Positions 1-7,769 of a stretch of 64,000 bases of DNA are shown one piece after another. This DNA comes from Allocoprococcus comes. Lineage in GTDB: Bacteria; Bacillota; Clostridia; Lachnospirales; Lachnospiraceae. The translations under genes and the position numbers were made by a program. The notes beneath the pieces were generated by a model. That model was not told where the DNA came from. It did no database searches and worked only from the letters and a program-made list of their open reading frames with translations. Numbering within the stretch: the stretch's first letter is position 1; each line of letters begins with the position of its first letter. The DNA lies in the NCBI RefSeq assembly GCF_013300725.1, contig NZ_JAAIMM010000017.1, positions 21,889 to 85,888 on the forward strand, in the 5' to 3' direction.

Positions 1-1398
1 GTAGGGCTTGCGGTGATCGTGATCGCGATCGCGATCGTTATCAATCTGGTGGCAGGACAGCTTCCGGAAAATGTAAGAAATATTGATATCAGCAGCAACA
101 ATCTGTACGATATCAGCAGTGTATCTACAAAAATGCTGAAGAAGCTGGACAAAAAAGTAGATCTGAAGGTGATCGCAGAACAGGATTCTGTGGATACCCG
201 GATCAAGACGTTTGTGAAAAAATATGCGGCGCTTTCCGGCAAAGTAAAAGTGGAATGGGTGGACAGCGTACTGCATCCATCAGTTCTTCAGAAATATAAT
301 ACCGATGGAAATGTGATTGTTGTATCGTGTGATGCAACCGGAAAATCTACAACGATTTCATTTTCAGATATTATCCAGTCGGATTATTACTCTTATTATA
401 CGACCGGAAGTGCCAGTGAAAGTTCTTTCGATGGCGAAGGACAGCTTACCAGTGCGATCAATTATGTAACCAGCGAGGAAACGAGCAAGATTTACCGAAC
501 CAGTGGTCACGGAGAATCGACATTTTCAAGTTCGGTAAGTGATCTGCTTACCAAGAATAATCTGGAGACGGAAGAAATCAACCTGAGTATGAGTCCGGAA
601 ATCCCGGACGACTGCGACCTGTTGTTCCTCTATGCGCCGACTTCAGACATTACAGATGATGAAAAAACGATCATTGAAAATTATCTGAATGATGGAGGGA
701 AGGTTTATCTGATTCTTGGAGATACAACTGCAGACACACCAAATCTGGACGGAATTATGTCTGATTACGGGCTGAAAAAAGTCAGTGGTTACATTGCAGA
801 TACCCAGAGATGTTACCAGGGAAATTATTATGCAATCTTCCCACAGCTTTCTCTGAGTGGTGACATGGGAAGCGGCATCAGCAATCAAATGGTACTTCTG
901 CTGAATTCACCTGGTATGGAGAAAACAGATACGGATAATGACAATCTAACGGTTACTCCATTTATGCAGACATCAGACAGTGGATATGCAGTGACAGAAA
1001 ATGACCAGACACAGGGACAGTATATTCTGGGAGCCGTTTCTACCAATGCGATTTCTGCGGATTCTTCAGATTCGGACAGCGAGGATGAAGACGATAAGAG
1101 TGATGCAACGGATACAGACACAAAGACAGCAAGACTTACGGTGCTTGCTTCTGCATCTATGATCAGCTCGGATATCACAGATCAGCTGACGACACTGGAT
1201 AACCTGACTTTGTTTGTAAATTCAGTGACAGAGAATTTTGATAATGTAAACAATGTTGCGATTGAAGCGAAGAGTCTTTCGACTGAGACCAACACACCGA
1301 TGCATGCAGGTGCATTCAGCATCCTTGTGATCTTTATTATTCCGCTTGCAATTCTGATCCTTGGATTTGTGATCTGGATGAGAAGACGGAAAGCGTAA
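1..1398 (+). CDS. GldG-family ABC transporter auxiliary protein (5' partial)
   Basis: The frame is open to the first base, so the true start lies outside the window; the first visible possible start is GTG at 13. The visible product has the tail of an N-terminal membrane helix (VIAIAIVINLVAGQ), a large extracytoplasmic domain, an acidic low-complexity stretch near residues 350-370 (SDSDSEDEDDKSDATDTDT), and a C-terminal membrane helix followed by RMRRK-type positive residues. This two-helix layout is that of GldG / ABC-type uncharacterised transport proteins, which work with an ABC-2 permease and ATPase. Those partners would lie upstream. A DUF4340 gene follows after 18 bp, the usual partner order. 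The substrate is unknown in this lineage; the gliding name comes from Bacteroidetes homologues and does not imply motility here. Confidence 0.8.
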   Translation, partial: VGLAVIVIAIAIVINLVAGQLPENVRNIDISSNNLYDISSVSTKMLKKLDKKVDLKVIAEQDSVDTRIKTFVKKYAALSGKVKVEWVDSVLHPSVLQKYNTDGNVIVVSCDATGKSTTISFSDIIQSDYYSYYTTGSASESSFDGEGQLTSAINYVTSEETSKIYRTSGHGESTFSSSVSDLLTKNNLETEEINLSMSPEIPDDCDLLFLYAPTSDITDDEKTIIENYLNDGGKVYLILGDTTADTPNLDGIMSDYGLKKVSGYIADTQRCYQGNYYAIFPQLSLSGDMGSGISNQMVLLLNSPGMEKTDTDNDNLTVTPFMQTSDSGYAVTENDQTQGQYILGAVSTNAISADSSDSDSEDEDDKSDATDTDTKTARLTVLASASMISSDITDQLTTLDNLTLFVNSVTENFDNVNNVAIEAKSLSTETNTPMHAGAFSILVIFIIPLAILILGFVIWMRRRKA

Positions 1399-1416
1399 GA
1401 GGCAGGAGGAAAAAAG

Positions 1417-2358
1417 ATGGAGAAAAAAACAAGGACAATAGGAATCCTTCTGCTCGTACTGCTTGCTCTGCTCATTACATTTTTCGGGCTGAAAAAATGG
1501 AATACATCTAAGTCAGAGACAGAAGAGAAGAAAAAAGAAAACGCAGTGGTGCATATTTTTGAGACAGATTCGCTGGAGTCGATCGAGTATAAAGAAGCGT
1601 CCGGGGAAGAAATGTCCTTTGTAAAAGAGGATGATACCTGGGAGTATGCGCCGGACACCACGATCGCACTGACGGAGAGCAGTATGCAAAATATGGAAGA
1701 TGCATTTTCGGATATTCAGGCGGTAAAAGAGATCAAGAATCCGGATGACCTTTCGGACTATGGATTTGATTCGCCGGAATATAATCTTACGCTGACCGGA
1801 AAGGACGGCGAGGCACATAAATTTCTAATCGGGAATGCTTCCGGCGAAAATTATTATTTCATGGAAGATGGAACAGAAAAAGTGTACACGGTATCGGCAG
1901 ATCTGATTTCGGAAATGGTATGGCAGCTTGCAGATGTTGCTGAAAAGGACAGCTTTGTAACAGTTACATCCGATAACTTTGTAAAAGAGACTGTGACAAA
2001 ACCGGGTGACGAGGTAAAAACCTATGAAGCGGACAATGAGGATCAGGAAGATACTGTCACAAGTATTATGACAGCACTTTCCGGATTCTATTTTACAGAT
2101 TGTGCAGATTATCATGTGACGGACGCGACGCTTGGCAATTACGGGCTTGCGGAAGATCAGCGGACGAAGGTGGAGCTGACTTACAAGGATACGTCGGATG
2201 ATGATAAGGAAAAGACAGTTACATTCTATGTGGGAAGCAAGGACGACAGTGCGACCTACTATTATGTACAGATGGACGGTTCACAAAGAGTAAGCCGGGT
2301 ACTGATCGATACGGTAGAGAAAGCGCTTGGATGGAAAGTGGACAGTAGTGTAGAGTAA
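1417..2358 (+). CDS. DUF4340 domain-containing membrane-anchored protein
   Basis: A 313-residue protein with one N-terminal membrane helix (about residues 8-27, IGILLLVLLALLITFFGL) and a long extracytoplasmic part. It contains the repeated small domain of DUF4340, with phrases such as DLSDYGFDSPEYNLTLTG, LIGNASGENYYF and YYVQMDGSQRV. The start ATG is preceded by AGGAGG at good spacing. It sits 18 bp after the GldG-like gene and is closed by a strong terminator, so it is the last gene of that operon. DUF4340 proteins are regularly coupled to GldG-type ABC systems; their biochemical role is not known. Confidence 0.85.
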   Translation: MEKKTRTIGILLLVLLALLITFFGLKKWNTSKSETEEKKKENAVVHIFETDSLESIEYKEASGEEMSFVKEDDTWEYAPDTTIALTESSMQNMEDAFSDIQAVKEIKNPDDLSDYGFDSPEYNLTLTGKDGEAHKFLIGNASGENYYFMEDGTEKVYTVSADLISEMVWQLADVAEKDSFVTVTSDNFVKETVTKPGDEVKTYEADNEDQEDTVTSIMTALSGFYFTDCADYHVTDATLGNYGLAEDQRTKVELTYKDTSDDDKEKTVTFYVGSKDDSATYYYVQMDGSQRVSRVLIDTVEKALGWKVDSSVE

Positions 2359-2390
2359 AAAGGCTGCGGGAAAATGAAATAACAAGCAAG

Positions 2391-2437
2391 AGGAACGATG
2401 TTTTTTGAATTATACCAAACGACATCGTTCCTTTTTA
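2391..2437 (+). terminator. Intrinsic terminator after the DUF4340 gene
   Basis: The arms AGGAACGATG (2391-2400) and CATCGTTCCT (2422-2431) pair perfectly and are followed by TTTTATT. This ends the GldG/DUF4340 operon. The following stretch up to 2799 is AT-rich and holds only the promoter region of the binding-protein gene. Confidence 0.85.
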
Positions 2438-2710
2438 TTACCCAGTAAATGTATTTGTTTGTGTAAAACAATTCGTAGCTGGATTACAGATTTTCTGTAC
2501 ATTGCAAAAAAATGGACAGCTGTGAATCTATAGACAAAAAACGGGTAATTGTATAAAATAATGCAAAATAACAAGAAAAGATAGTTTTTTAACGATATAA
2601 TTACACATATTAAACAGTCGAAATGCTTATTGACAGGTAAAAATGTAGCGAAAAAGGGGTTGATAGAAAAAAACAAGGACAAAAAGCAGTATACGGAAGA
2701 CATGAAGACA

Positions 2711-2739
2711 TTCCGACAGGAAGGGGAATACTATATAAT
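2711..2739 (+). promoter_or_regulatory. Probable promoter of the alpha-galactoside uptake operon
   Basis: A perfect TATAAT (2734-2739) lies 60 bp before the lipoprotein start. The -35 at the right distance (TTCCGA, 2711-2716) is poor, as expected for an activator-dependent promoter. The two AraC-type regulators at 5.9-7.7 kb are the natural candidates. No clear operator repeat was found in 2438-2710. Confidence 0.45.
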
Positions 2740-2798
2740 TCAGATATGCATAAAACAGATGAATAATTATTCAGAACAATGTGCGAGGAGGAAAGAAA

Positions 2799-4100
2799 AT
2801 GAATTGGAAAAAAGTTAGTGCGGTAATGTTAGTAGCAGTGATGACTGCGTCGTTAGCAGCATGCGGCGGTAGTGGAAGCAGTGACAAAAGCTCTGATACA
2901 AAAGAAGAGAGTCAGGATACAGGAAAAAGCCTTGTTGTTGCAATCTGGGACAGCAACCAGGAACCGGGACTTCGTGAAATCATGGATGATTTTACAGCAG
3001 AGACAGGAATTGATGTAGATATCCAGATTACTCCATGGAGAGATTACTGGACAATGCTTGAAGCAGCAGCAACAGGTGGATCTATGCCGGATGTATTTTG
3101 GATGCATTCCGATCAGATCGGTACATATGCAGAATATGATGATATTCTTATGAATCTTTCCGATAAGATTAAAGAAAGCGATAAAATTGATTTATCAAAC
3201 TATCCGGAAGAACTGGTTAATATTTATCAGAATGCAGATGGAGACCAGCTTGCAGTACCGAAGGATGTAGATACCTGTGCAGTATGGTATAACAAGACCA
3301 TGTTTGATGAAGCAGGAATTGATTATCCAACAGCAGACTGGACATGGGATGATTTCCGTGAAGTTGCTAAGAAACTTACTAAAGATGATGGAAGCCAGTA
3401 TGGTGTTGCTATAGCACCGGCGAACTATCAGGAATCATGGTACAGCACAATTTACGCATACGGTGGAGAGGTTCTTACACCAGATAAGAAAAAATCAGGA
3501 TTTGATGAACCAAAGACAATTGAAGCAATGGAAATGATTGAAAATATCATCAAAGATGGTTCAATGCCAGATTACACTGTACTTTCAGAAAATGATTCAA
3601 CAGCACTTATGGAAGCTGGAACAGTAGCAATGACATTCCAGGGATCATGGAGTATTCCGGAACTTGCAGGAAATGATTATGTAAAAGAAAACTGTGATAT
3701 TGCTCCTCTTCCGAATGGACCAGAAGGAACAAAATCTATTTACAATGGACTTGGCTGGGCAGCATCTGCAAACAGCGAAAATCCAGAAGGTGCATGGAAG
3801 CTGATTGAATATCTTGGATCAAAAGAAGCTCAGGAAAAACAGGCAAATCTTGGAGTTACAATGTCAGCATATGAAGGAACTTCAGATACTTGGGTAAATT
3901 CACAGCCAGGATTCAATATGCAGGCTTATCTTGATATGAGAGAAGATGCACAGGCATATCCGAGTTCAAAGAACACACAGGTATGGTTCCAGATGATGTT
4001 AGAGAAGATGGTAGACGGATTCAGCGGTGCAAAACCTATGAAAGATGTTTGCGAGGACGTTGCAGTTGAAATGAACAAATTCCTTGCAGAAGAACAATAG
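2799..4100 (+). CDS. Carbohydrate ABC transporter solute-binding lipoprotein (alpha-galactoside type)
   Basis: A 433-residue family 1 extracellular solute-binding protein. The ATG at 2799 was chosen over the upstream GTG because an AGGAGG at 2786-2791 sits directly before it. The signal peptide runs to a lipobox ending SLAACGG, so the mature protein is a lipoprotein on the outer face. Typical family phrases follow: GGSMPDVFWMHSDQ, DTCAVWYNKTMFDEAGIDYP, MTFQGSWSIPELAGN and NGLGWAASANSENPEGAWKLIEYL. Two permease genes follow. Neighbouring alpha-galactosidase and AraC genes suggest raffinose, melibiose or stachyose as ligand, as in MsmE/RafE. The substrate is inferred from context only. Confidence 0.88.
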   Translation: MNWKKVSAVMLVAVMTASLAACGGSGSSDKSSDTKEESQDTGKSLVVAIWDSNQEPGLREIMDDFTAETGIDVDIQITPWRDYWTMLEAAATGGSMPDVFWMHSDQIGTYAEYDDILMNLSDKIKESDKIDLSNYPEELVNIYQNADGDQLAVPKDVDTCAVWYNKTMFDEAGIDYPTADWTWDDFREVAKKLTKDDGSQYGVAIAPANYQESWYSTIYAYGGEVLTPDKKKSGFDEPKTIEAMEMIENIIKDGSMPDYTVLSENDSTALMEAGTVAMTFQGSWSIPELAGNDYVKENCDIAPLPNGPEGTKSIYNGLGWAASANSENPEGAWKLIEYLGSKEAQEKQANLGVTMSAYEGTSDTWVNSQPGFNMQAYLDMREDAQAYPSSKNTQVWFQMMLEKMVDGFSGAKPMKDVCEDVAVEMNKFLAEEQ

Positions 4101-4112
4101 TAAATTTTTAAT

Positions 4113-4139
4113 GGGGTATCTGAAATGGGTACCCCTTTT
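4113..4139 (+). terminator. Weak intercistronic hairpin after the binding-protein gene
   Basis: GGGGTA (4113-4118) pairs with TACCCC (4130-4135), followed by TTTT. This is a short leaky terminator of the kind often found between a highly expressed binding protein and its permeases. It would keep permease levels lower. Confidence 0.5.
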
Positions 4140-4160
4140 GAAATCTAAGGATGGTAAGAA

Positions 4161-5075
4161 ATGAAGGTAAAAAAAGCAAAGAAAAAAATGACAAACAGGG
4201 AACGCTCGGAATTTCTTTGGGGCTGGCTATTTATCTTGCCAACGATGGCAGGGCTTATGATCTTAAATATCATTCCAATCTTCCAGACAATTTACCAGAG
4301 CTTTTTTAAGACAGGTTCATTCGGAAGAGGAAATATTTTTGTTGGACTCGAAAACTATAAAAGACTTTTTGCCGACACAGCAGTATGGCAGGCTCTTTTA
4401 AATACATTAAAATATGCGATAGTTGAAGTACCTTTTTCAATTATAATTGCAATTGTACTGGCAGTTATGTTGAACCAGAAAATGCGTGGACGTTCTGTCT
4501 ACAGAATGATTTATTTCATGCCTATGGTATGTGCACCGGCAGCGGTTGCCATGGTGTGGAAATGGTTATATAACTCAGAATTTGGACTTTTAAATCATCT
4601 GTTAGAAGCTATAGGACTTCCGAAAGTCAACTGGGTATCAGATCCGAAAATAGCATTTATTTCACTTGCAATTGTTGGAATCTGGAGTGTTATCGGATAT
4701 AACATGGTTCTGTTCCTTGCAGGACTTCAGGAAATTCCGAAAGATTATTATGAAGCGGCAGAAATTGATGGTGCAAATGCAGTAACACAGTTTTTCAAGA
4801 TTACATTACCGCTTATTTCACCAACAATGTTTTTCGTTGTTATCACAAGAGTTATTGCTTCATTACAGGTATTTGATTCTATTTTCATGATGATTGGTAA
4901 AAATAACCCGGCTCTTCCAAAGACACAGTCACTGGTATATCTGTTCTACAGATATGCATTTGTAGAAAATAACAAAGGATATGGATCAGCAATTATTGTA
5001 TTACTTCTTTGCATTATTATGCTGATAACGGTATTTCAGATGAAGGCACAGGAGAAGTGGGTACATTATAACTAG
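4161..5075 (+). CDS. Sugar ABC transporter permease (MalF/MsmF type)
   Basis: A 304-residue inner-membrane permease with six predicted helices, starting with LFILPTMAGLMILNIIPIF. The cytoplasmic EAA loop reads EAAEIDGANAVTQFFKITLPLISP, which is where the ATPase subunit docks. It is the first permease of a heterodimer; the next gene is the second. It lies 60 bp after the binding protein and 14 bp before the second permease. Since the locus encodes no ATPase, the MsmK-like protein at 17977-19089 is the likely energy source. The substrate is inferred to be an alpha-galactoside from the neighbours. Confidence 0.9.
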   Translation: MKVKKAKKKMTNRERSEFLWGWLFILPTMAGLMILNIIPIFQTIYQSFFKTGSFGRGNIFVGLENYKRLFADTAVWQALLNTLKYAIVEVPFSIIIAIVLAVMLNQKMRGRSVYRMIYFMPMVCAPAAVAMVWKWLYNSEFGLLNHLLEAIGLPKVNWVSDPKIAFISLAIVGIWSVIGYNMVLFLAGLQEIPKDYYEAAEIDGANAVTQFFKITLPLISPTMFFVVITRVIASLQVFDSIFMMIGKNNPALPKTQSLVYLFYRYAFVENNKGYGSAIIVLLLCIIMLITVFQMKAQEKWVHYN

Positions 5076-5089
5076 AGTAGGTGAAGAAA

Positions 5090-5920
5090 ATGAAAAAGAT
5101 AGGAAATTGGCATAAATTAATAAAACATGTCTTTTTGATTATAGGTGCAGTAATCATGCTGATTCCGTTTGCATGGATGATCCTGACTGCATTTAAAACA
5201 AAATCAGAAGCAACACAGATGAATCCGTTTATAATTTTCCCGTCACAGTGGAGAACACAGGCTTTTGCAAATGTTGTACGGAAAATGGATTTTATTAAAC
5301 TGTATATCAATACATTGTTAATGATTTTTGGAAGAATTATTTGTGCAGTACTTACTGCAACAACTGCAGGATATGCGTTCGGACGATTAAAATTTAAAGG
5401 AAGAGATTTGTGCTTTTCACTGGTACTTTTCCAGATGATGGTTCCAGTTCAGATCTTTATTATTCCGCAGTACCTGATGGTATCAAAGCTGGGAATGCTG
5501 AATACAATTTTTTCATTGATTTTCCCAGGACTTGTAACTGCATTTGGTACTTTCCTTATGAGACAGGCATACATGGGACTGCCAAAAGATCTGGAGGAAG
5601 CTGCCAGATTGGATGGCTGTAATATTGGTCAGACATTTTTATATGTTATGATGCCACTGACGAAATCATCCATGGTAGCACTTGGAATTTTCACAGCATT
5701 ATTCGGATATAAAGACTTAATGTGGCCATTGATCGCAAATACCAATCAGCAGTCTATGCCACTTGCAGCAGGGCTTGCAAAATTACAGGGACAGTTTTCT
5801 TCAAACTATCCGGAATTGATGGCGGGATCTTTGATTGCTTGTATTCCGATGCTTGTGCTTTATTTGCTGTTCCAGAGACATTTTATTGAAGGAATTGCAA
5901 CTTCAGGCGGTAAATTATAA
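5090..5920 (+). CDS. Sugar ABC transporter permease (MalG/MsmG type)
   Basis: The 276-residue second permease of the importer has six helices and the EAA loop EEAARLDGCNIGQTFLYVMMPL. A GTG at 5081 would add three residues, but ATG 5090 has AGTAGGTGA at proper spacing and is preferred. The last codons, GGKL followed by TAA, overlap the end of the convergent AraC gene, and both ends lie inside one strong hairpin (5901-5938). It forms the membrane channel together with the preceding gene. Confidence 0.9.
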   Translation: MKKIGNWHKLIKHVFLIIGAVIMLIPFAWMILTAFKTKSEATQMNPFIIFPSQWRTQAFANVVRKMDFIKLYINTLLMIFGRIICAVLTATTAGYAFGRLKFKGRDLCFSLVLFQMMVPVQIFIIPQYLMVSKLGMLNTIFSLIFPGLVTAFGTFLMRQAYMGLPKDLEEAARLDGCNIGQTFLYVMMPLTKSSMVALGIFTALFGYKDLMWPLIANTNQQSMPLAAGLAKLQGQFSSNYPELMAGSLIACIPMLVLYLLFQRHFIEGIATSGGKL

Positions 5921-5938
5921 GGATTTACCGCTGTGAAG
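5901..5938. terminator. Bidirectional hairpin spanning two overlapping stop codons
   Basis: CTTCA-GCGGTAAAT (5901-5915) pairs with ATTTACCGC-TGAAG (5922-5937) with small bulges. The permease stop (5918-5920) and the AraC stop (5915-5917, reverse strand) both lie in it. It probably acts as a shared terminator for convergent transcripts, although neither side has a long T-run. Confidence 0.6.
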
Positions 5939-6787
5939 TTTTTGATATTCGCTGGGACTGGTGTTGTAGACCCGGCGAAATGCTTTTGAAAATGTCTGAG
6001 AATCAGGATAACCGATCTGATGAGAAATGTCCTGAATTTCAAAATTTGTAGAAGTAAGAAGTTCCTGTGCCTTTTGCATCCGAAAAAGAAGCAGATAATT
6101 CTGTGGCGACTGATTCAGGTGTGACTGGAATAAGGAACACAGGCGGGAACGGCTAATTCCAAGATAATTGGAAATATCCTGCACATGGATATTACAGTCA
6201 TAATTGTCTGAGATAAATTCGAGTGCCTGATTAAAAAGTGCTTCATTTGTGTCTGCTTTAGACGCGGAAGCAAGTGTATTTTTTGCTGTATTTGAAGAAA
6301 TCAGCAAAGACATCAGGTGAAACAGGAAGCTGAGCTGTCTGAGTTCACTGCCGGGAGCTGGTTTCCAGGTATTCAGTAACTGCTGGATCAGGATTGTAAA
6401 TTGTTCTACAGGGATATAGCTGTCCCGGACCAGAGTATCCTGATCGAAACCGGCCTGTTTTAACCAAAGAGATGCTTTGGGACCGTAAACACTGACCCAT
6501 GCATAGTGCCATGGATCTTCAGAATCTGCACTGTAATAAACTGGTGTATCAGGCGGGCAGAGAAAAAGCTGCCGCCGGGAGAGACGCCAGGTTTTTCCAT
6601 TGGCCTGAAAGGTACCTTTTCCGTCTATGATAAAATGTAAATGGTATTGCGGACGTGGTTTGTCCCATGTATGTCCGGGTGGACACTTCTGAATTCCGCA
6701 TGAAAAAAGAGACAGATCACTGCTTTGTGGATTAAGATGGGATAAGCAGTGGTAATCCGGATATTCTTCATAAATCGGTGTTAACAT
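5915..6787 (-). CDS. AraC-family transcriptional regulator (downstream copy)
   Basis: A 290-residue regulator with an N-terminal cupin-like sensing domain (about 1-150, with FIIDGKGTFQANGKTWRL and LFLCPPDTPVYYSAD) and two helix-turn-helix motifs in the last 100 residues (NIHVQDISNYLGISRSRLCSLF and IQDISHQIGYPDSQTFSKAF). The start at 6787 is chosen because AAAGGAGAG from the end of the upstream gene sits before it; an in-frame ATG at 6811 lies inside the preceding gene and lacks a site. It is co-transcribed with the next AraC gene. It probably controls the alpha-galactoside genes in response to sugar. Confidence 0.88.
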   Translation of the reverse strand: MLTPIYEEYPDYHCLSHLNPQSSDLSLFSCGIQKCPPGHTWDKPRPQYHLHFIIDGKGTFQANGKTWRLSRRQLFLCPPDTPVYYSADSEDPWHYAWVSVYGPKASLWLKQAGFDQDTLVRDSYIPVEQFTILIQQLLNTWKPAPGSELRQLSFLFHLMSLLISSNTAKNTLASASKADTNEALFNQALEFISDNYDCNIHVQDISNYLGISRSRLCSLFQSHLNQSPQNYLLLFRMQKAQELLTSTNFEIQDISHQIGYPDSQTFSKAFRRVYNTSPSEYQKLHSGKSL

Positions 6788-6791
6788 GATT

Positions 6792-7667
6792 TTAAAACTC
6801 TCCTTTTTCAAAATATAATTTACGATATTGTGCGGGCGTAACAGAAAAATTCTTTTTAAACGCTTTGGAAAAGGTCAGTGTATCCACATAACCAATTCTG
6901 GCAGCGATATCTGCGACAGAAAGGCTGGTATCGCGCAGTAATTGTGTAGATTTTTCGAGACGATAAGAGATTAAATATTCCTGGGGAGAGGTGTTTAATC
7001 TTTTTTTAAACAGTGTATACAGCCAGGAACGGGTAATTCCGATATAGTCTACAATATCTGCGACACATATGTGATCGTAATTTTTCTTGATAAAACTTAA
7101 GGCAAGGTTGACATAATCTTCAGGAGAATGGACAGATGGCATATTAGTATCTATTGTAGATTGACTTATTGAAGTTAATATGGATAATATTTGGTATAAA
7201 TAAGCAGTACGCTTGATGTCATTTGCAAGTGTACTTTTTCTGTCATGAAGTATTTTCTGAATAATCATATAAAATTCAGAGACTGGAATTGGCAGATTGC
7301 AAATAGGATGCTCTATGCTCAGCGGAGTTCCAGCCAGATACTGGGCAGCTTTTTTTCCAGCGAAACCAATCCATGTGTATTGGTAAGGATTATCCGGATC
7401 TGCATGGTAGTAAGTCGCTACCTGTGCAGGGACAAGAAAAGCCTGATTTGCATTAAGCTCATATTCAGTATCTTCGATTTGAAGATATCCATGTCCACCT
7501 GAAATGAAATGGATCACGTACTCATTTCGCCATACAGGACCAAATGAATGGGCTGGAGAACAATTCTCAAATCCACAATAAGTTAAATATAAATCTGTAG
7601 ATTGATGACCGACGGCATACAGACAGTCATAATTTTTACTTCTTGGTTGGTTTTCCTGAGATGTCAT
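6792..7667 (-). CDS. AraC-family transcriptional regulator (MsmR/RafR-like, upstream copy)
   Basis: A 291-residue regulator with the same two-part architecture as its neighbour: an N-terminal cupin (VIHFISGGHGYLQIEDTEY, AFLVPAQVATYYHAD) and a C-terminal AraC DNA-binding domain (ICVADIVDYIGITRSWLYTLF, VADIAARIGYVDTLTFSKAF). AGGAGG precedes the ATG. It is divergent from the alpha-galactosidase, sharing a 102-bp intergenic region. The two AraC genes are clearly paralogous and separated by 4 bp, so a local duplication is likely. One may regulate uptake and the other hydrolysis, or they may form a heterodimer. Confidence 0.88.
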   Translation of the reverse strand: MTSQENQPRSKNYDCLYAVGHQSTDLYLTYCGFENCSPAHSFGPVWRNEYVIHFISGGHGYLQIEDTEYELNANQAFLVPAQVATYYHADPDNPYQYTWIGFAGKKAAQYLAGTPLSIEHPICNLPIPVSEFYMIIQKILHDRKSTLANDIKRTAYLYQILSILTSISQSTIDTNMPSVHSPEDYVNLALSFIKKNYDHICVADIVDYIGITRSWLYTLFKKRLNTSPQEYLISYRLEKSTQLLRDTSLSVADIAARIGYVDTLTFSKAFKKNFSVTPAQYRKLYFEKGEF

Positions 7668-7691
7668 ATTTTTTCCTCCTAAGCTAGTAAT

Positions 7692-7720
7692 ATTATAGCA
7701 CGGACATAAGGAAAAGTCTA
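7692..7720 (-). promoter_or_regulatory. Promoter of the AraC pair
   Basis: On the reverse strand, TAGACT (7720-7715) and TATAAT (7697-7692) are separated by 17 bp, 25 bp before the first AraC start. The -35 matches 4 of 6 positions. The same 102-bp region must also hold the alpha-galactosidase promoter on the other strand, which is not obvious by eye and is probably activator dependent. Confidence 0.55.
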
Positions 7721-7769
7721 TAAGGTCAACAACTGAGAGGATGAAAGAAAAAGGAGGAAGTGAAGAAAT

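Noticed and set aside
2630..2818. 62-codon reading frame before the binding lipoprotein
   Set aside because: No ribosome site; it runs over the promoter and the lipoprotein start in another frame.
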